A DNA stretch of 64,000 nucleotides from Geosiphon pyriformis. Taxonomy: Eukaryota > Glomeromycota > Glomeromycetes > Archaeosporales > Geosiphonaceae. The stretch's first letter is position 1, and each line of letters opens with the position of its first letter. This document shows positions 62,101 to 64,000 of this stretch, one piece after another. The notes under the pieces are model-generated. The model was not told where the DNA came from. It saw nothing but the letters and a program-made list of their open reading frames with translations, and searched no databases. Both the position numbers and the translations under genes were made by a program. The stretch is from assembly GCA_016748015.1 (NCBI GenBank), contig JAAOMT010000594.1, positions 172,073 through 236,072 on the forward strand. The letters run 5' to 3'.

Positions 62101-62800
62101 AATACTTTAAAAACGATTTTCTGAGCAGTCTTAATTAATACAATAGGTTTTATATTAGTTAAAACTGTTTTTTATTTATATAGCTTAGGAATTATTAATA
62201 TTTAAGCTTCTTTTTAAGACTAAAAAACTAATTTATATATTAAGCAGCTATTAAAAAAATCTAGCAAAAGATTTAAAACCAAAAAATTACAATGTTTTAA
62301 AGTTTGTTAAGTATTTTAAACAAGTCAAAAGCTTTTTTATCTGACAAATCTAATATAATTTTTAATATTTTATTAAAACTAATTTTATTTATAATACTAA
62401 AAAAAACATTATCTTTTATATAAGTTAAAACAAATATTGTTGATGCTAAATATTTAGAACAACTTTGTTACTGTTTATTTTCTTTTTTATTCTTTTATAA
62501 TTGAATTTATTTGAGACTTAATTTTGTTAGATTTTAAAATCAAGTCTTTTTTATTTACCAAAAAATCTAAAACTATTTTGTAAAAAAAACATTTTAAAAT
62601 ACTTTAATAATATGGCTTTTATTAATTTTAAAACTTTTTATTTTCTTATTAATAGCAATATAAATTTTTATAACTTTAGCATATTAAAACTCAACAAACT
62701 TAAATGCTTAATACAACTTTCTAATCTTGATTAATTTAAACTTAACTGTATTTAAGTTGGCTTTAAATGTTAAAAATCTTGTATACTATATATATGTTAT
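59150..62800 (-). mobile_element. Old LINE relic: RT, RNase H and 3' end
   Basis: 59150-59300 matches the LINE 3' end at 4148-4290. On the minus strand 60540-60400 reads FFVYTNIFFNNL, then IKAGVIIFFNNFGLSL and FTMAEL, the RNase H start, aligned with 5550-5400. About 62450-62310 reads ASTIFVLTYIKDN and later DLSDKKAFDL, like an RT palm. The whole stretch is AT-rich, with many stops, so boundaries are approximate. Most catalytic Asp codons look changed (for example YMD to YTN). Confidence 0.6.
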
Positions 62801-63119
62801 ATATTAAGTAATAATTAATAAGCAATTAAGTTATTTAACTTATAACTAAAACTTAAATATAAAGTTTAAACAATTTTAAACACCAAAATTTCCAATTTAT
62901 AAAATTAAAATAAAACTTTAATAAATACATTATTGAAATTCTTGCTTTAAGATTTGAAAAAAACTTTATTGGCTAAAAAATTAATAATCTTTTTAATAAT
63001 ATTTTACATAGAATCTAAATTAAAAGGTTTTTTTGAAAAATCAAAATTTCTATTAAACACAGTAATATTTATCAATATAGTATTTTTAAACTAAATCTAT
63101 TTAATTATATTAGTTCCTT

Positions 63120-63356
63120 TAAAATTGTGAAATAAGAATAGAAATTTAAGAATAGCTTATTAAAAGAACACAACTGCCAAAATAAACTGGCCATTATACT
63201 AAAAAAAAAATTCACAAAAAAAACCATTAATTAAATTTTTGTCTATTATACAAAAAACTTAACTAAAACTTTTAAAATTACCAATATTACCAACTATTAA
63301 GCACCAAATTATAAGTTTGTTATTTGTTTCAATGTTCTAAATAATCACTTGTAACA
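63120..63356 (+). repeat. Gypsy LTR relic (variant B) joined to PBS and gag start
   Basis: Matches 37275-37532 and ends GTAACA at 63351-63356, followed directly by TTTGGTGCTCC, the same primer-binding sequence as at 35815. Its last 25 bp (AATAATCACTTGTAACA) resemble the middle LTR end at 35442. This is therefore the 3' part of a 5' LTR. Confidence 0.75.
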
Positions 63357-63380
63357 TTTGGTGCTCCTTATGAAATATAA

Positions 63381-63707
63381 TCTAGCAGAGAACCAACACT
63401 AACAACAATTATCTAAAACAGTGACAGAATCAGAAAAAATAGAGACAAACCACTTGGAATTTATAAAAGCTTTATTCCAACACTATTAAATTCATCTTGA
63501 ATTAACAAGTAACTATTGGTCAGCAAAATCAACTTTCAATTTTTATGTCAATAAAAAAATTAAATCTCACTTGAAAGACCAAAAAAATCTGGAAGCAATA
63601 CTCAACAATTTCTATAGTAAATTACTTTAGAGTACTATGTTTCTACAAAATTATTTGTTTGTTCCAATAATTACAGAAATCAACAAAAAAATTGAGAAGC
63701 ACACCAG
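63381..63707 (+). pseudogene. Gypsy gag N-terminus relic, cut by another LTR
   Basis: Reads VTESEKIETNHLEF, then KSTFNFYVNKKI and FVPIITEINKKIE, colinear with the gag N-terminus at 35753-35443. TAA and TAG stops stand where CAA/CAG would be expected. The frame is truncated at 63708 where an LTR-like repeat starts (TGTTAT). Confidence 0.8.
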
Positions 63708-64000
63708 TGTTATGGGATGGTTTTCTTGTTATATTTAATTGCTGATATCCCACTTTAATTGCAATTAGTCTTTCGTGAGTTCCTTAATTCTATTTGTGTG
63801 ATAATGTCACTGTTACACTGAAGGCTTTCTTTTTACTGTTGCGATGTAAGTTATTCTTTAATTCTTAATTGTTGTGTGTGTTTATGTACTCCTTCTCAGA
63901 GGCTGAACTGAAATCTACCCACTGTCTGGGGTCTTCTCTGAGGCTATCCTTGCAATTGCCTAATGTGTTTCTCTAATCTAGAAACACAGAATGTTAATGG
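63708..64000 (+). repeat. LTR-like repeat family 2, copy 2 (runs off window)
   Basis: Starts TGTTAT inside gag and matches 24845-25140 in the same orientation over its whole visible length. It retains more CG sites than copy 1, so it is younger. Its right end lies outside the window. Confidence 0.7.

Noticed and set aside
1-64000. tRNA, rRNA or snRNA genes
   Set aside because: No cloverleaf with a GTTCRA-type T-loop, and no rRNA or snRNA core sequence was recognised on either strand; a covariance-model search would be decisive.

Overview
The window is a eukaryotic nuclear contig, most likely from an arbuscular mycorrhizal (Glomeromycotina, Rhizophagus-like) fungus. The evidence is: very AT-rich DNA, intron-dense genes with short (about 60-100 bp) GT-AG introns, a zinc-knuckle LINE and a Ty3/gypsy family of the kind I recognise from that lineage, and an opisthokont gene set. 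The organism call is an inference; no marker RNA gene is present. One assembly gap (20 N) lies inside a poly-T run at 44908-44927.

Layout. (1) 1-7.4 kb: a decayed LINE on the minus strand (start of ORF2, all of ORF1) and a second LINE relic, set in nearly CpG-free AT-rich DNA. (2) 7.6-20.5 kb: a gene island holding EME1 (+), the biotin-carrying subunit of 3-methylcrotonyl-CoA carboxylase (-), an unrecognised coiled-coil protein (+), and a 13-exon homologue of little elongation complex subunit 2, ICE2/NARG2 (+). (3) 20.9-40.4 kb: a transposon-filled block with LINE 3' ends, several LTR families and a ~10.9 kb Ty3/gypsy element whose internal region has been flipped relative to the first part of its gag gene. 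(4) 41.2-56.8 kb: a second gene island, all minus strand: a TTP/Zfs1-type tandem CCCH zinc-finger protein with ~7 kb of microsatellite-rich DNA upstream, a stomatin-like protein 2 (mitochondrial SPFH), a DUF676/Lpl1-type lipase with a membrane segment, and carboxypeptidase Y. (5) 57-64 kb: another AT-rich block with LINE relics and a gypsy LTR-gag relic cut by another LTR.

Host genes. I rebuilt exon structures by hand. Every model except the extreme 3' end of the CCCH gene closes in frame across all its introns. EME1 pairs with MUS81 in recombination repair. MCC-alpha and stomatin-like 2 carry probable mitochondrial presequences; carboxypeptidase Y is a vacuolar protease; the CCCH protein should bind AU-rich mRNA; ICE2 belongs to a complex known for snRNA transcription in animals.

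Most unusual observations. The gypsy element is explained by an antisense LTR insertion into gag (4-bp target duplication) followed by recombination between inverted LTRs. Its polyprotein carries a dUTPase-like domain between protease and reverse transcriptase. Catalytic aspartates of its RT, RNase H and integrase have each become Asn, as expected from G-to-A transitions, matching the C:G-to-T:A decay seen across the window.
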